This document shows, piece by piece, positions 44,146 to 56,474 of a DNA stretch of 64,000 nt. The notes under the pieces are model-generated. The model saw only the letters and a program-made list of their open reading frames with translations. It made no database searches and had not been told where the DNA came from. Position 1 is the stretch's first letter. Each line of letters opens with the position of its first letter. The stretch covers positions 132,166,539 to 132,230,538 of the forward strand of contig CAXKWD010000006.1 in the NCBI GenBank assembly GCA_964059195.1, read 5' to 3'. A program made the position numbers and the translations under genes. The DNA comes from Ectobius pallidus (lineage: Eukaryota; Arthropoda; Insecta; Blattodea; Ectobiidae).

Positions 44146-44466
44146 ACTGATTATTATTTGGGGTACGCCGTAGCGTAGTGGTTGAGGCGCTGCGCTACAA
44201 ACCGGAAGGTCGCGGGTTCGATTCCCGATGAGGTCATTGAGATTTTTCAATTGGCCTAATCCTTCTGGTGGCACTATGGCCCTGGGGTCGACTCAGCCTC
44301 TAACAGAAATGAGTACCAGGAGCAATCCTGGGGGTAAGGCTGACAACCTTACCACCTTCATGTGCCGAATGTCCAAAATCTGGGAGCCACAACCTCCTGG
44401 AACCCTCTGGGCCTCCATGGCCTGTATAGGGATCACTTTACCTTTACCTTTTACTGATTATTATTT
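44146..44466 (+). repeat. tRNA-derived SINE family 1, copy 2, with 14-bp target duplications
   Basis: The SINE is 44160-44452 (293 bp) with A-box region GCCGTAGCGTAGTGGTTGAG, B box GCGGGTTCGATTCCCGATG, the shared body, and tail TTTACCTTTACCTTTT. The perfect direct repeat ACTGATTATTATTT lies at 44146-44159 and 44453-44466. It is highly similar to 13895-14201. The 94-codon frame across it is not a gene. Confidence 0.93.
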
Positions 44467-44781
44467 AACATTTCCCTTGAAATGTCCACTTTTCTTCTCT
44501 TACTTCCTATAAGTTCTATTTTCTCTAAACCTTTTAATTTCTCAATACTGTACACATTTTGCAGTTGTTAAAGTTTGATTATCTTTATTAATTTCTTAGT
44601 TTTACTTCTTGATTATTTTTTTATTAGTTGCTATTTCCAATTTTTTTTCACTGCCTTGAGTTTGCGTTTTCACACTTATGCCATTACTTTCTCACGACAA
44701 TTATTGTTAATATTGTCACACTAACTTATATAAATAATAATAGAAGAGAAATGTCAATACAATATACGTAATTACAGTGTA

Positions 44782-44988
44782 CTATATCTTACAAAAATTA
44801 CTCCCTCTGCCCCCCTCTCCCTTGTCTACCCTGAGGTATTGGACTTGAGACATAAATTTCCTCACCCTCTTGAAGAATCTGATGTCATTCAGCAGTTTGA
44901 AGAACGTCAGGTGACTTCTCCTAGAGACAATAAAAGAGTCCGGCAGATATCTTGAGATATGGGCAGATAATGAGATAGAATATGACAT
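44782..44988 (-). CDS. Unrecognised frame, possible host exon
   Basis: The 68-codon minus-strand frame contains DSFIVSRRSHLTFFKLLNDI followed by RFFKRVRKFMSQVQYLRV. Codons are more GC-rich than the AT-rich surroundings. On the minus strand a pyrimidine-rich run ending in CATATCTCAAG precedes the interesting part and could be a splice acceptor, and CTCAGGGTAGAC after QYL could be a weak donor. I do not recognise a family. The alternation of basic and hydrophobic residues would suit a cytoplasmic or amphipathic helix. It does not recur elsewhere in the window, unlike the repeat-derived frames. It could equally be chance. Confidence 0.2.
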   Translation of the reverse strand: MSYSISLSAHISRYLPDSFIVSRRSHLTFFKLLNDIRFFKRVRKFMSQVQYLRVDKGEGGRGSNFCKI

Positions 44989-46745
44989 TGAGATAGATAA
45001 TGTTTAGCTGTCTTACCCTTGTCGCACAATGCGCATGGCAGTCCTAGTACTGTGCCCATAAGTAAAGAAAGAATATAGGCCTAACATGAAAATTGATATA
45101 CCTCTTAGGCCTCCATTAAACGTAAGCTTACGTCTGGGCTCTACTGGGCTCTACCTGGTTCTTATGCTCACAATTACTCTGGGATTCGGGGTTTAATGAG
45201 CCATTTTATAATTAACAAGAAAATCGTTTGTATGTTATGTGCTGCTGTCATGCTTCCTCGACTGATGCTCAAACATCAGATGCAGTTCATTATGCCACGT
45301 AATAGTTAAGAAAACGTTTCGCATACAGAATAGCAATTAGCCTACTTTTATAATCAGGTCTTAGTCACTTCAATATAAAGTGCAACTGTGTTCAGTACAT
45401 CATAGATATTTTACATATAAATATGAGAAAAAATCAGGAAAGAAGAATTTTTCCCACATTACACATTTGCCTATTTTGTGAAATTAAGGTTTAAAACCAA
45501 CTACTGTACTGCATAGAGCCTATAACTAACAGAGTAATACTTAATAGCTTTTATTACCAAAAAATACCTAAAATGAAAATGAAAGTGTAAAATTAGTTTA
45601 TTGTCTTGAATTAATGTTGCATATGAAAGATTTGTTTACTATTTTTCTACTTTTTTTCATTAAAACGCTACCCAATTGAGAGCACGTGTTCGTGGACGAG
45701 GGCAGTTCAGAAATTTGATATGAATACATTAAATGAAACTTCAGATTATTTTAAATAAAAAATTCAGTCAATTACGTTCACTTACAGTAATAATAGGAAG
45801 TAAATTTTAAATTGAAGAAACATGAAAAATAAACTTTATGGAATAAAGTTAATTAATACATTTTTAATGTTCAGATTAATTAATTCAGGGTTATTTTCAA
45901 CAAAAAAATGTAATAACCTGGGACCTAAGTTAGACTTGCAGGCGTGAAACGTTTAGGCTGTCTAAATAAGAATAACATAGCTGTCCAAGACTTACAATGG
46001 GCCTATTCCAAGTCTGCAATAAACCGAAAGGTCTGGGCACAAAAACGTTCAGATACTGTACAGAAATGCTATCTGCATGTAAATCAGATATGCATATACC
46101 TATTAATGAGTTTTTAGTGTATTAGATAGTGTCTTTCCTAACTGCGTGTGTTAAAATCAGTGCACGTTCATGAGGACGAGTACATTTCTACGAAGCGCGC
46201 AATATTATCTGTTATGTGCACGAAACCAATGCTATGTCCATTATCCACGGCAGTTAGACTTCACATTGATGCAACAAAGAACTACGTTCATTGCTTATTT
46301 TCCATGAGTAGACCTATCTTCCTTTATAGGTCACCATAGAAAAAACCATACAACTTAGGCCTATAACCGTTAATTTTGAAATAGTATAATGCTTTTTAAC
46401 ATTATCATTATTCCGGCATTATTAATGAATTCCAGTTCTTTCAATATTACTATTTACTATTATAATCATCGTTATTTTCATTACCACTGCTGCTGCAAAC
46501 AAAAGTCGATTCAACTACTATTTATGATGGAGTGGGAGTTGTTTGTCTATGTTTATGGAAGATCCTCTTATTAACCGAATTCACCGGTTTACCGTTACAA
46601 GTGCCTGAATAACGGTGGTGATTATGTGGAGATGTTGTGTAAGGTGTAAGGTAAAGAATGATAATAAAGTATTTGGAAAATAATGTTCTGTAATTTAAAA
46701 AATAATATTGGTGCTTGCTTTAAAAACACGCTTAGTATTTAGCAC
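44989..46745. other. AT-rich non-coding stretch
   Basis: No supported gene. TAGGCCTA near 45075 and 46353. Confidence 0.45.
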
Positions 46746-46749
46746 GGAA

Positions 46750-46815
46750 AAATATTCTTTTTACGGCTGCATTAGGGCCGGGATTATAAATAAATAAAAT
46801 AAATAAATAAATAAA
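46750..46815 (+). repeat. Retroelement 3' end with (AAAT)n tail
   Basis: ACGGCTGCATTAGGGCCGGG-ATTAT leads straight into about nine AAAT units. This resembles the extreme 3' end of a LINE or SINE. No coding part is visible upstream. Confidence 0.45.
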
Positions 46816-49019
46816 CTAGACAACCAGACAGAGTGGAAGCTCATGAATTTATACCACCTGTCTGAAACTATCTTTTCTAAAATGTTGCTCTATTCTCTAT
46901 CCTTAGCTCTATCCTATCGCTTTTCAGATGTGTCATTTAATCACTTAATCAAGCAGTGCACTATTATTCTAGAGTAACACATTTCTCACTAAAAAAAAAG
47001 TCAGATGGCACACTTATGTAGAAACCGGGGTATTTTCCTGTTTTCTTAGTTTCTAACCGGGGTGGGAAGAGCACATGAAAATCGGATGGTACCCAGCTAA
47101 ACAAAGTAATTCGGTACCCCTAGGCCCAGCATATTGAGAGGGACGTCTGAATTGCGGCCAAGTAATTAGGCGTTAATCAGCCTATTAGCGTTACCTAGGA
47201 GAAGAAGATTTCTGAAATAATAAGTAAGATTATACCCACTAAAACGAACTAATAAATATACTCCAGCTGTAACCAAAGTAGAAATATTTATATTTTTGAG
47301 TAACTTATTTGTGAAAATATTTTAAATTAAAATTATACTTTAAGGAAGTCTGAATATTCATAACTTTTATATCATTGGTGTCCTATTGCTTTTAATGTTA
47401 TAATTGGATTATTTGGGGGAGGTTGGCTGTGTAGTTTCCCAAAAATCTGTGCTTGTAGTCAATTTAAAAAGTTATATACAACACAATGGCACTGCCCAAA
47501 TGTTAAAAAAAAATTGATGACAGAAATGAAGCAAAAATTTGAAGCTTACTTCTTTTTACAACTTTAGTAAATTTAAAAAGGTATTTCAACACAATGTCCA
47601 GTCCTAAGACTTTGTGGCAGCGAGTACGAAATTATTATCATGATGTAATTTCAAATTACCCTTTTGTTTATTAATTATGTAGTTGAAGACCATTAATTTA
47701 GGTTTTGTGGCGACTATATTCAGTGCCTATTTATTAGAGGTAAGAACAATAATATTCAAAATGTATTTAGTGCTTACGAATTTTGGTAGCCTATGATTCA
47801 TGGTATATTAGGATACGATAATTTGTTCAATGAATCGCATCAAACCTAGCACTTAGCACCTACTTTAATCCATTAATCTCAAAGTGATCGTAAATTACCA
47901 ATAGGCCTAATTTGATAATTTAAGCTTCGACATGACAGTTCTGAACTAACCATATTGCTGTTAAGAATGTGAACATTCTATAAGTTCAATGTAAACAGCA
48001 CAGCAATAAACAACAAGAGTCGCAACTATTGCGGTATTCTAAGAAAGTTATGGCCGCAATTAACCTGTCTCAGCCGGGTAAATGATTAGTTCGGTCGCAA
48101 CTCCTATCCATCCATACACGAAATAGGCCAAGCTGAGCCTAAGATATTTTGTCATCAAAATTTGTAGTTCAGTCGAGTTACAGCCTTACCTATGTCATTG
48201 TTTAACAGTCGGTGTTAGCAAATTAAACAAAATAGGTCTGTATATTATAGGCTATAAATGTATAACTTAGGTTATAGTCAATATAGGTAGGCCTACAAAT
48301 CGATATACTGTACATATTACGTTAGCTATAAAAAAATATTTCATAATTTATGAAGAAATGAAATATACAGTAGGCCTACTGTAGGATACAGGAACCTTCT
48401 CAATGCGGACATCAAAGGATTCAGATCACTAACGACTTAACCTGATCTTGTACTAAAGCAGTATGATATGTATAATGCTTTGAACATGTTCTGTCTATTT
48501 ACCAGCTACGATTCCGTTTTATCGTTGCCATTGATTTTGTCTCTCGCTTTTTTACATGTTTATTATTTTTATGCCCATCACGTGATGCCATTAGCGGACA
48601 GAGTGTGTCCCATCACCTATCACAGAGACACGCAGACTGATGCCACTATTGTCATGCATGATAAATATTACCTCTTTCCCCTAATTTCTTCCTTAAACTC
48701 CCATTTACTAATGCAGCACATCCAGATTGTAAAAAGTTCCGTATGAACAGTTCCACCTTATACCCCCATTAATGTAAAATATTTAGGATCAACCTAAGAA
48801 GTCTAGGCCTAGGAAAAGATGAAATTCATTAACGCTAAGTTCCGTATAGTTTCATATCGTAGGTCTATATTATACAGCAAGCATATAATGTCATTTATTA
48901 AGGCACGAGTATGTTTTTTTTATGAAACGAGCAAAGCGATTTTCATAATTTTCATGCGAGCGTCTTAATTTCCATTATAAGCAAACTTTATACTACTGCA
49001 TTTGTTAGACCATAATTAA
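46816..49019. other. AT-rich non-coding stretch
   Basis: TAGGCCTA recurs near 47900, 48284, 48371 and 48803. No gene; the 92-codon frame at 48468-48746 has a hydrophobic run but no recognised family. Confidence 0.4.
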
Positions 49020-49021
49020 AT

Positions 49022-49094
49022 GTTTAAGTTTTTTCTTTTTTTGTTTGTTTGTTTGTTTTTGCTTATATTATTATTATTTTTTGTTTGTTTGATT

Positions 49095-49146
<52 letters not shown>
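49022..49146. repeat. T-rich tract with 51 consecutive T
   Basis: TTTG units and a short TTA run precede a homopolymer of 51 T at 49096-49146. It may be the poly(A) tail of a minus-strand retroelement, but no element body is recognised to its right. Homopolymer length from assembled data is unreliable. Confidence 0.85.
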
Positions 49147-49150
<4 letters not shown>

Positions 49151-49572
49151 CCTCGTAATTGATTAAGCTGACGACTCTCGCCATAAGCATTTCTGGTGTT
49201 TTCCGAAGGTTTGCAAGCTAGAAGCGCTTCTCTTGAGCATTAATGCCAAACAGCGCATATTAAAACTCGGGAAATAAATTAAATGTAGTAAAACAATAAA
49301 ATTAAGACGAATAGAATTTATTTTATTTTAAATACTGGTTGTTTAGTTACGAATTTTCATTTGCTGCTCTCAAGATTTCAAGATCGTACCGTGTTCAATA
49401 ATAATCGACACCACACCAGTTTCGAAATGGAAATCAGCGTTGAAACGAGTATCATTATAATACCGTGAACCTAACAATGCCAATATTTTAGAGGCGTTCA
49501 CAGACTGAGTATCCGGTTATCAAAAATATTATTCCCTATTCCTATTGAACTAAACAAAACTCCATGGCGCTA

Positions 49573-49845
49573 CTTCCGTTTGAGGGACTAGGCCTCTCAT
49601 CCGATTGCTGGGACACGTTTGGGGGGCATGTGGTCAGCATGCCGACTCCCAAGGCCGTTAGTGATGGCTCACTGAAACGGTGTCGCTACTTCTTTATCAA
49701 GTAACTCCTCAATTTCTCTCACGAGACTGAGTGCACCCCGTTTCAGACCTCTCTATCTTAGAAAGATCCTGGAAGTCCCGTGGATCGAATCCAGACCTGC
49801 GGATCTGTAATCAACAACGCTAACCACTAGACCACGCAGGTCTTC
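49573..49845 (-). repeat. tRNA-derived SINE family 4, full-length copy
   Basis: On the minus strand the head reads GCGTGGTCTAGTGGTTAGCG (A box) and, about 35 bases on, CTGGATTCGATCCACGGGAC (B box). The body, to 49573, contains AAATTGAGGAGTTACTTGAT, AGTCGGCATGCTGACCACAT and CCCCCCAAACGTG, shared with 23634-23815. Confidence 0.85.
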
Positions 49846-50931
49846 CTATTCTAATTGAACGTATAACTAATAGGTTACTTACGAAACATTACATTAAAGA
49901 AAACAGACCTGGTGAACAAAGGCCTATTCACAATAATTATCGCTATGCAAATTCAATGCTTAAATGTAGGGACAGACTATAGGCCTACCCTATTCACAGG
50001 CATTAGTTAGATCAATAAAATAGACAAGATTGCAAGTATAAAAGAAGTACTAAGGCAGAACAGGAAATAAGTATGATAAAAGTACAATTATGAAACACAT
50101 TATGAGAAAAACAGGCAAAGATAAAACAAAATAGAAAGGCAAATAGAAATGCAGAAAGTCAGATAATGTAGGCTACTATGCGTTTTCCCGAACGTACATA
50201 TCAAGCAGGGAACAGTCCTAAATCCAATATTCACATTCACACATTTCCTTACGAAAAATTGAAAACTCATATAATACCTGCATTGAAAGAAAAAAACAGC
50301 ATTACCGAAGTGCCCATGCACAGGAGGCAACGAAACAACCATGCATCTTTTACTTTTGTAAAGTGCAAGATAAAAATAGGTCACTTTTATGAGGGACTCC
50401 AACATAGTTTTACGAAAAGTGGTCGCATCTCCACGAACAATGAAGTTTAGGCCTAACCTATACGTGAAATTTATAAAACATATTTTTAAACCTAAACAAA
50501 GATTTTGTTTATTTTCCTAAACATTAACTCAGTCACTGTGCAGTGATAATGTACCATAAAAATATATGTACTCCCTGTATACCCTCAGGGTAAAATGTAG
50601 GTTGTATATAAAGAATTGAATTTTAAAACGTGTACTACGCAAGAAGGCTGAACAAATCATTTTGTTCGTTGACTGTATTATAATTTTGTTCGTTGACTGT
50701 TTTATAATGTTATCTTCCTCTGAGGTAGAAGTAGGCAAAACAGCCATAATAGGCTCTTACTAGAAGGATTAATTGGAGATCGAAGCTTCCGAATCTTCAC
50801 AGGTACATTCGGAACAGGAAAATTTTAAATGCAGGTTTTCTTAAAACCTAGAAACTAGGTATATTCTAGGGCCACAAAGTATTAGAACTGTGATGGGCAT
50901 ACATAGATTGCGCAAAGGGATATGCAACCTG
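49846..50931. other. AT-rich non-coding stretch
   Basis: A 25-bp tandem duplication of TTTTGTTCGTTGACTGT is at about 50657-50703. No gene; overlapping frames near 50.1-50.45 kb are on opposite strands with no recognised domains. Confidence 0.4.
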
Positions 50932-51648
50932 TACAGTAGAGCCTCGGTAATTCGAGCCCCGGTATTTCGAGGTTCCGTGTAATTCGAGCTGGTCTTAAGA
51001 AAATTAAAATTGTCCAAAAAACTAGAGTAAAATCCCGTTTTTATACGGTGTCCGCAAGTAAGTTTTACGCACTTCCGAATGTGTTACATTTTGAGCTTTC
51101 TTTCAATTTTTCCATGTACAAAAATGCAGGTAAAACTGTCCCACTTAGGGTTTTTGTTCATAATACACAGAAATAACCTTGGCTTCAGACTGCTAATGCA
51201 TTTCTATTACAGATTGACAGAAACCGTTAGGTTCGATTTTTCTTTGTCGGGACCTCGTGTCAATCAATTGTACAGTGCATATTTCCCCATCCTTTCAGAA
51301 AAGAATACTGTATTGTTACAGTAATCCCTACAATGGTAATTAAAAGTGTTTTCCTAGTAGCATCGCTTACCCGTTCCACTCCATTAAGGGTCAGACAAAT
51401 GACTTAATCCTTAAAGGATGCCGATGTAGCAAATTGGAAATGTTTGACAAATATACATACAGGCGTAACACAGGTATGTAGACCTACTATATTGTTTATT
51501 TATTTATTATTTAAACCATTACTGTGCTCATTAAACATTTATTTGCGATTTACCCATTGATTTAGTGAAATTTTCGTATAATCCGAGTTTTTTGTAATTC
51601 GAGGTAGCCTCAGCCCCAATTAGCTCGAATTATCGGGGTTCTACTGTA
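50932..51648. mobile_element. pogo/Tigger-like non-autonomous element with TA duplication
   Basis: The element is 50934-51646 (713 bp), bounded by TA at 50932-50933 and 51647-51648. The left end CAGTAGAGCCTCGGTAATTC and the reverse complement of the right end, CAGTAGAACCCCGATAATTC, form a TIR of about 24 bp (through GAGC) with three mismatches. Extra AATTCGAG motifs lie just inside both ends. CAGT-starting ends with this consensus and a TA target are typical of the pogo/Tigger branch of Tc1/mariner. No transposase is recognisable; the 81-codon frame at 51079-51324 has no DDE or helix-turn-helix motif. Confidence 0.88.
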
Positions 51649-52240
51649 TAGCGTTTAGCGAAATTTAAATCGGAGAGTGAAAGTGTGGGTAAATCGATCG
51701 AGAATAGTAGGTCATTAAGGCACAGTTTCGGGACTTCAATGAATGCCATGATTATGACTAATAAAAAAACGCATTCTGCCCATCGATGGCTTACAGCAAT
51801 CGAAATCCTCTTATGGTATCTTCAGGGCGGGAAGCAGTGACAACATGGGAGATAGTTTGAGTTCAAAATGAATGCGAGTGTTAGCAATAGACTGCCATGT
51901 GGAACCTCATATTTTAGGGATTGATTTGGGGCTCCTGGCTTAAAGCGAGGTGTGCTGCATTGGTTACCATTTCATACATTTAAAATAGGCCTAGAGAAAA
52001 TATTGGCAGGTCTATCTATGTAATTAGGCGTTCCTTTTTACTGCAAAGTTATCAATTACTTCCTTGTAGACACTTTTCTTTCGTCCACTGGCCACCTGTG
52101 GTACAGTTAGTTTTCTCTCCAGAACAATAGGTATGCTTGACTCTTCAGATATGTCGCAGGGAAGCCTGCATATTTCTGCACTTCATCATGTTCGTGAATG
52201 GAAATTACATATTGGCCTAGAAGGAGATTTGACGTAAATT
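51649..52240. other. Non-coding stretch
   Basis: Nothing supported; one TAGGCCTA near 51986. Confidence 0.4.
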
Positions 52241-52935
52241 GAACTATTGCGCATGCGCGGATTTCGCTACAAATACTAAAGGGAGCGAGCAGCGATAAAG
52301 AAGGTATTCATATTACCGACTCACAAGCCATCCAATGAGATCTCACCCAGACGCGCCAAGTTCAAAATCTAAGAAAATTGAAAACATTCCGTCTGAAAAT
52401 AAAATTACGCGGACATGAAGACAGAAATCAAACTGTAAGCTGCAGGACTTAAACACATTAAGAGAAACCGCCCCACAGTCCATCCACCTTTACAATAGCA
52501 CAAGAGGACGCGAGGCCAACATTCGGCTAGAAGAAAAGTCTTCTATGGGCGTTCGAGCAAAGGATGATTTTTTCGACCTCATTTGTTTGATTCTTCCTCT
52601 CCTGTGCTTTTCTCGTTGCCACCTACTTGTTGCAAATTTGAGAAATGAATTAATTGTTGTAAGTGGCCAGTACATATGAAGCACTGTTGGGGGTGCGTTA
52701 TGGAAACAAGGTGCAACAAGAGTACAGATTCATCAAGCTTGACGCCTCATGTCGCTGGCAGAACGGAACGATCAATCGATTAGAGACACGCGAGTCTCGG
52801 AAGATTAAGCGCAAGGGGGAGGTCGTGTCTCCTGTCAAGTCACGTGTCCTTGGCTTAAGAGCCAATTGGGAAGCGCGATAGTGAAGTCACGTGGCTGTCT
52901 CTGCACGCAAATAAGTAACGCTACATCCGGTTGTG
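52241..52935. promoter_or_regulatory. Promoter-like patch with NRF1-type, E-box and ETS-type motifs
   Basis: Compared with the flanks, this patch is GC- and CpG-richer. TTGCGCATGCGCGG at 52247-52260 contains the palindromic GCGCATGCGC bound by NRF1-type factors. CACGTG occurs at 52841-52846 and 52888-52893, a CCAAT box at 52862-52866, and ACATCCGGTT at about 52924-52933 is ETS-like. Such clusters mark housekeeping-type promoters. No exon can be tied to it, and opposite-strand frames of 64 and 72 codons are not convincing. Confidence 0.3.
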
Positions 52936-55089
52936 CTTGTGGCTAGTGATAATACGATGTGTCCACTTTTTTGTTACCATGGGGATAAAAAATTAAAATA
53001 TGACTTTGTTGTTAGATTATTTTTCCAGGACTTTGAGTATAAAGTGGTCTGTAGTCGTGAGAAGCCTTAATAAATTAATCAAGGGAAAATAAAGCGTTTT
53101 AATCAAGGATTCATTTTCTAAAGAATGTAGGCAGAAAATCTTAAGGGTAGATGAAAAATCGGGGTTATGTGATCAGGTAAAACTTTACATGCAATGTACT
53201 TATTGCAGGCCACTATTTATTTAATAATGCAATATGCATTATCTTAAGATTTGAGTAGCCTACATCAATGACAGTTGGTACGGAATAGTGTGAGATGCTG
53301 TATAAGTGAATCTAATTTTAATTTTATACCTTACGTTTAACATTTTAGTCATAACTCCCCTAACGCAGCAACTTTTTTTTTCAATCACTAATGAAAAACT
53401 GGTGAACCATTTTCCGTGCTGGTATAAAAAAATTACTGTTTCTTAACGCCTCTTCCCAAATGTCATGCAGTTTTAATAAGATAAGAAGTTCTCAAACATT
53501 CCGTAATTAGACTATTGTTTGATTGGAAAAGGAGGTTCCGTTTACAATGGCCAGCACGATCGCCCGATCTCTCGATTTTTTAAAGAGAACTTACCAGCAT
53601 GCTTCGCGAAGAACTATAACAATAATATAATTATGTGATTCTTTTAAGGTCTCTACTGCAATAAAGTGAACTAAGTTTAGGCTGCCTCTATACAGAAATC
53701 AACAATATAATACATTTTACCGCAAATGCCCCATATTTCTGCAAATAATACTTACAATCGTGTTTTGTTCACAGACAACAGCCACATTGATCATAGCTTA
53801 TATCATAAATACCTTCCAATAATATTTTCTCAGTCTAAAATTGTAAGGTATTCCAGTAATTCTAATAAGTTACAATATACTACATTCACTAATAAATGTA
53901 TTGAATTAGTTAGTTATTAAAATGCACTAGTTAATTAATCATTGAAGATGCAATTCGTGACTTCAAACTCCCCTAGATAAATTCCATTTCGACTATGTCG
54001 CTAATATATTTATAAGTGATTTCAAAGCCTCTAGTGGCATTACATATTATGGTAAATACTACTCAAGTGATAGGCCTATATTAACAATTCCGGTATATAT
54101 CGGATGGATACACTAAAAGTTTTGTTTTAGTTTGTGTTAGGTCACTAAGTAGCAACTTAATTAGCTGAAAGCAGACTGATCTTAACTTCCTCATTCCCAA
54201 GAAGAATAAAAAGCCGACACGCAATGCAGAATGATTTCCGGCTGTGTAGTGATTAGTAGGCCTCTATTGTCCACTATAAACACTTGAATTAAAAAATTGC
54301 AAAGAAAATTAATTGCCGCCCTATTAGGAGACAGCAAATAGGCTACCCCAAATAATCGGTATAGATTTTCAGATTAGTGAACAATGCTATTGTATTCTTT
54401 TGAAAAGAAACGATGGTATGAGATGAAGTTGTCATAACGTGGAACCTACTATAGACCCACTTCGCTTTGTACTGTTATACCCACGTCGCAATTTTACATT
54501 ACACGTTAATATGAACTTACTGATCTTCAATATGAACAACTTCCGTTGGGCTTGTAGCACTGTAGGCCTATAAATAAAATACATAGGCCTATCTGAACGG
54601 AGATTAAATGCTACATACGGTAACATACTGAACTTTTCTCTCAATTTGTTTAGAAGCTAATGCATTTGTGAAAGGGAGTTATGGAAACAATAATAGGCCT
54701 TGATTTAATGGTCACTCAGGTACTTCAAATTTTGTGTTGTTGTCTACGATGAGAGTGGTTTCGACTTCAAACCTCTTATTTTACTCGTGGGCCCCTGAAA
54801 AGTGTTCGCAAAGTGAAGCTTGGCTCGTGGCCCCATCAGCTCGTCACTCGACGGTCATGTCACAGAATAGCCCTTGGCCCCAATGTTAAAAAAAATAAAA
54901 TAAAGTCCTGAACTTTCATAAACGCTTCAGCGCACGAGTAACTTTTTTCCATTTATACGCAAGACTAGTGGATTAAAGCAGGATTTTTCACGCGCGAAAA
55001 ATTATCAGAAAGACTTCTAATTGATGAACTTAAGTAACTTGGTAATGTATTGTAAAATTATGGCACGTTAAAGAGTTTCATCGACCACC
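52936..55089. other. AT-rich non-coding stretch
   Basis: No supported gene. TAGGCCTA near 54070, 54563 and 54584. Confidence 0.45.
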
Positions 55090-55476
55090 GCTACGATGTC
55101 CCTCACGCCCCCTCACATAGCGGGACTGGGTTCGATTCTTGGTCGGAACAAGTTACCTAGGTGGTGGTTTTTCCTCGCCTGTGGGATGAATGTCCGGTAA
55201 TTTTGGACCCATGTGGTCCCCGGATATCATCTGGCCGTCATTATCCCATCCGTGCCTTTTTTGGCATGAGTGTGTGTGCATCCTAAGTGGTGTTGTCGGA
55301 AGTGACCCCGGGAAGGCACTCCATGTCCTTGTCTGGTCAAAAAAGTATATATGTGATCCAAAGGTAATTCTTCACCGCCAGGTCACGGTCCTGTAAGGTC
55401 CGGGTGGCTTGGGCCGCATAAACATCCATACCTAGGGAAGGTCAAACCCAGGCGAAGAAGAAGAAAGAGTTTCATC
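55090..55476 (+). repeat. SINE family 3, full-length copy, with 13-bp target duplications
   Basis: The SINE is 55103-55463. The perfect direct repeat AAAGAGTTTCATC is at 55090-55102 and 55464-55476. The head contains CTGGGTTCGATTCTTGGTCG (B-box-like), the body TGGTCCCCGGATATCATCTG-GCCGTCATTATC, and the 3' part GTCTGGTCAAAAAAGTATAT and GGTCACGGTCCTGTAAGGTC, ending in a GAAGAAGAA tail. Related copies are at 56475-56880 and 7712-7925. Confidence 0.92.
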
Positions 55477-55835
55477 TCTCGGTAAATATATTTACTGCAT
55501 AAAGTTATCGTCCATTTCATGCTCGTCATGAAATTTTGGCCTTCTTTAAGTCATGGGACGACCGTGACCACTATAAACCATAAAGAAATCAATCAACTAC
55601 ACATTCCTGTGGGAAATAGTGTAAACTGTAAATCCCAGCCGATAGAAAATAAAATAGTAATATTGTTAGATGTAATGAACGTTACCATTTCAAAGATTAA
55701 TATACGGTATTCAATGCGCCTCATCACAGAAGATGAAAACGCTAAGCACTAGGAATCAAAATATGTTTCATCAATAGCTCAGGGAGTAGGCTACAAGGAT
55801 CTTCACGAAAAATTTGCTTCCTTCTTTATATAAAT

Positions 55836-55996
55836 TTCATGAACCCAGAATCTCGAAAAGTCAAAATAGTACTCATATTTTGCTACGCAACACAGTGGGC
55901 TATTTTTTAAAAAAATTCATGAACCCGGAATCTCGAAAAGTCAAAATAGTACTCATATTTTGCTACGCAACACAGGGGGCTATTTTTTAAAAAACA
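55836..55996. repeat. Tandem duplication, 80-bp unit
   Basis: Two copies of a unit containing TCATGAACCC.GAATCTCGAA, AAGTCAAAATAGTACTCATA and TTTTGCTACGCAACACAG differ at only about four positions. Confidence 0.9.
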
Positions 55997-56106
55997 TTTG
56001 TCGAATAGGATCTGTAATGCATCACTGGCACTATATCAATGAATTTTAATTCCTATATAGGTCCCCTCCCATTTAGAACCTCCTCCTTGCTCTATTCTTT
56101 GTTCAG

Positions 56107-56148
56107 AGTTCAATCAGATGGCACTTCAGGATGATGGATGTGCAGCGT
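56107..56148 (+). other. Candidate 42-base micro-exon
   Basis: A pyrimidine-rich run ending CTCTATTCTTTGTTCAG (to 56106) is followed by 42 bases without a stop in two frames, then GTAAGTATAAAG, a near-ideal 5' splice site. The length is a multiple of three. One reading gives SSIRWHFRMMDVQR. There is no other support and splice-like pairs arise by chance. Confidence 0.15.
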
Positions 56149-56474
56149 GTAAGTATAAAGATCTTGTCTCAGTGCTTGGCATAAATTATGAATACGTGTC
56201 ACACATTCATACTTAAGAAAACAGGGGTATCTCAGCATCTAGTAAAATCAACCGTCTTTGTGTTAACATTAGTGTCTACTTGCTTTTAAGATAACTTGAG
56301 TGGTTTCGTTCATGAAATTTCACAATTACCTGCAAGAGTTATGATTTACTGCAAGGGTTATGATTTATTATTACCTTCCTCGGAACTAACATGAACATGC
56401 GAAAATCCTTGACTCATAAAATTAAATAATTTTAAGAGAGTAAATTTCATCAATGAGTTAAATTGATTCTCCAA

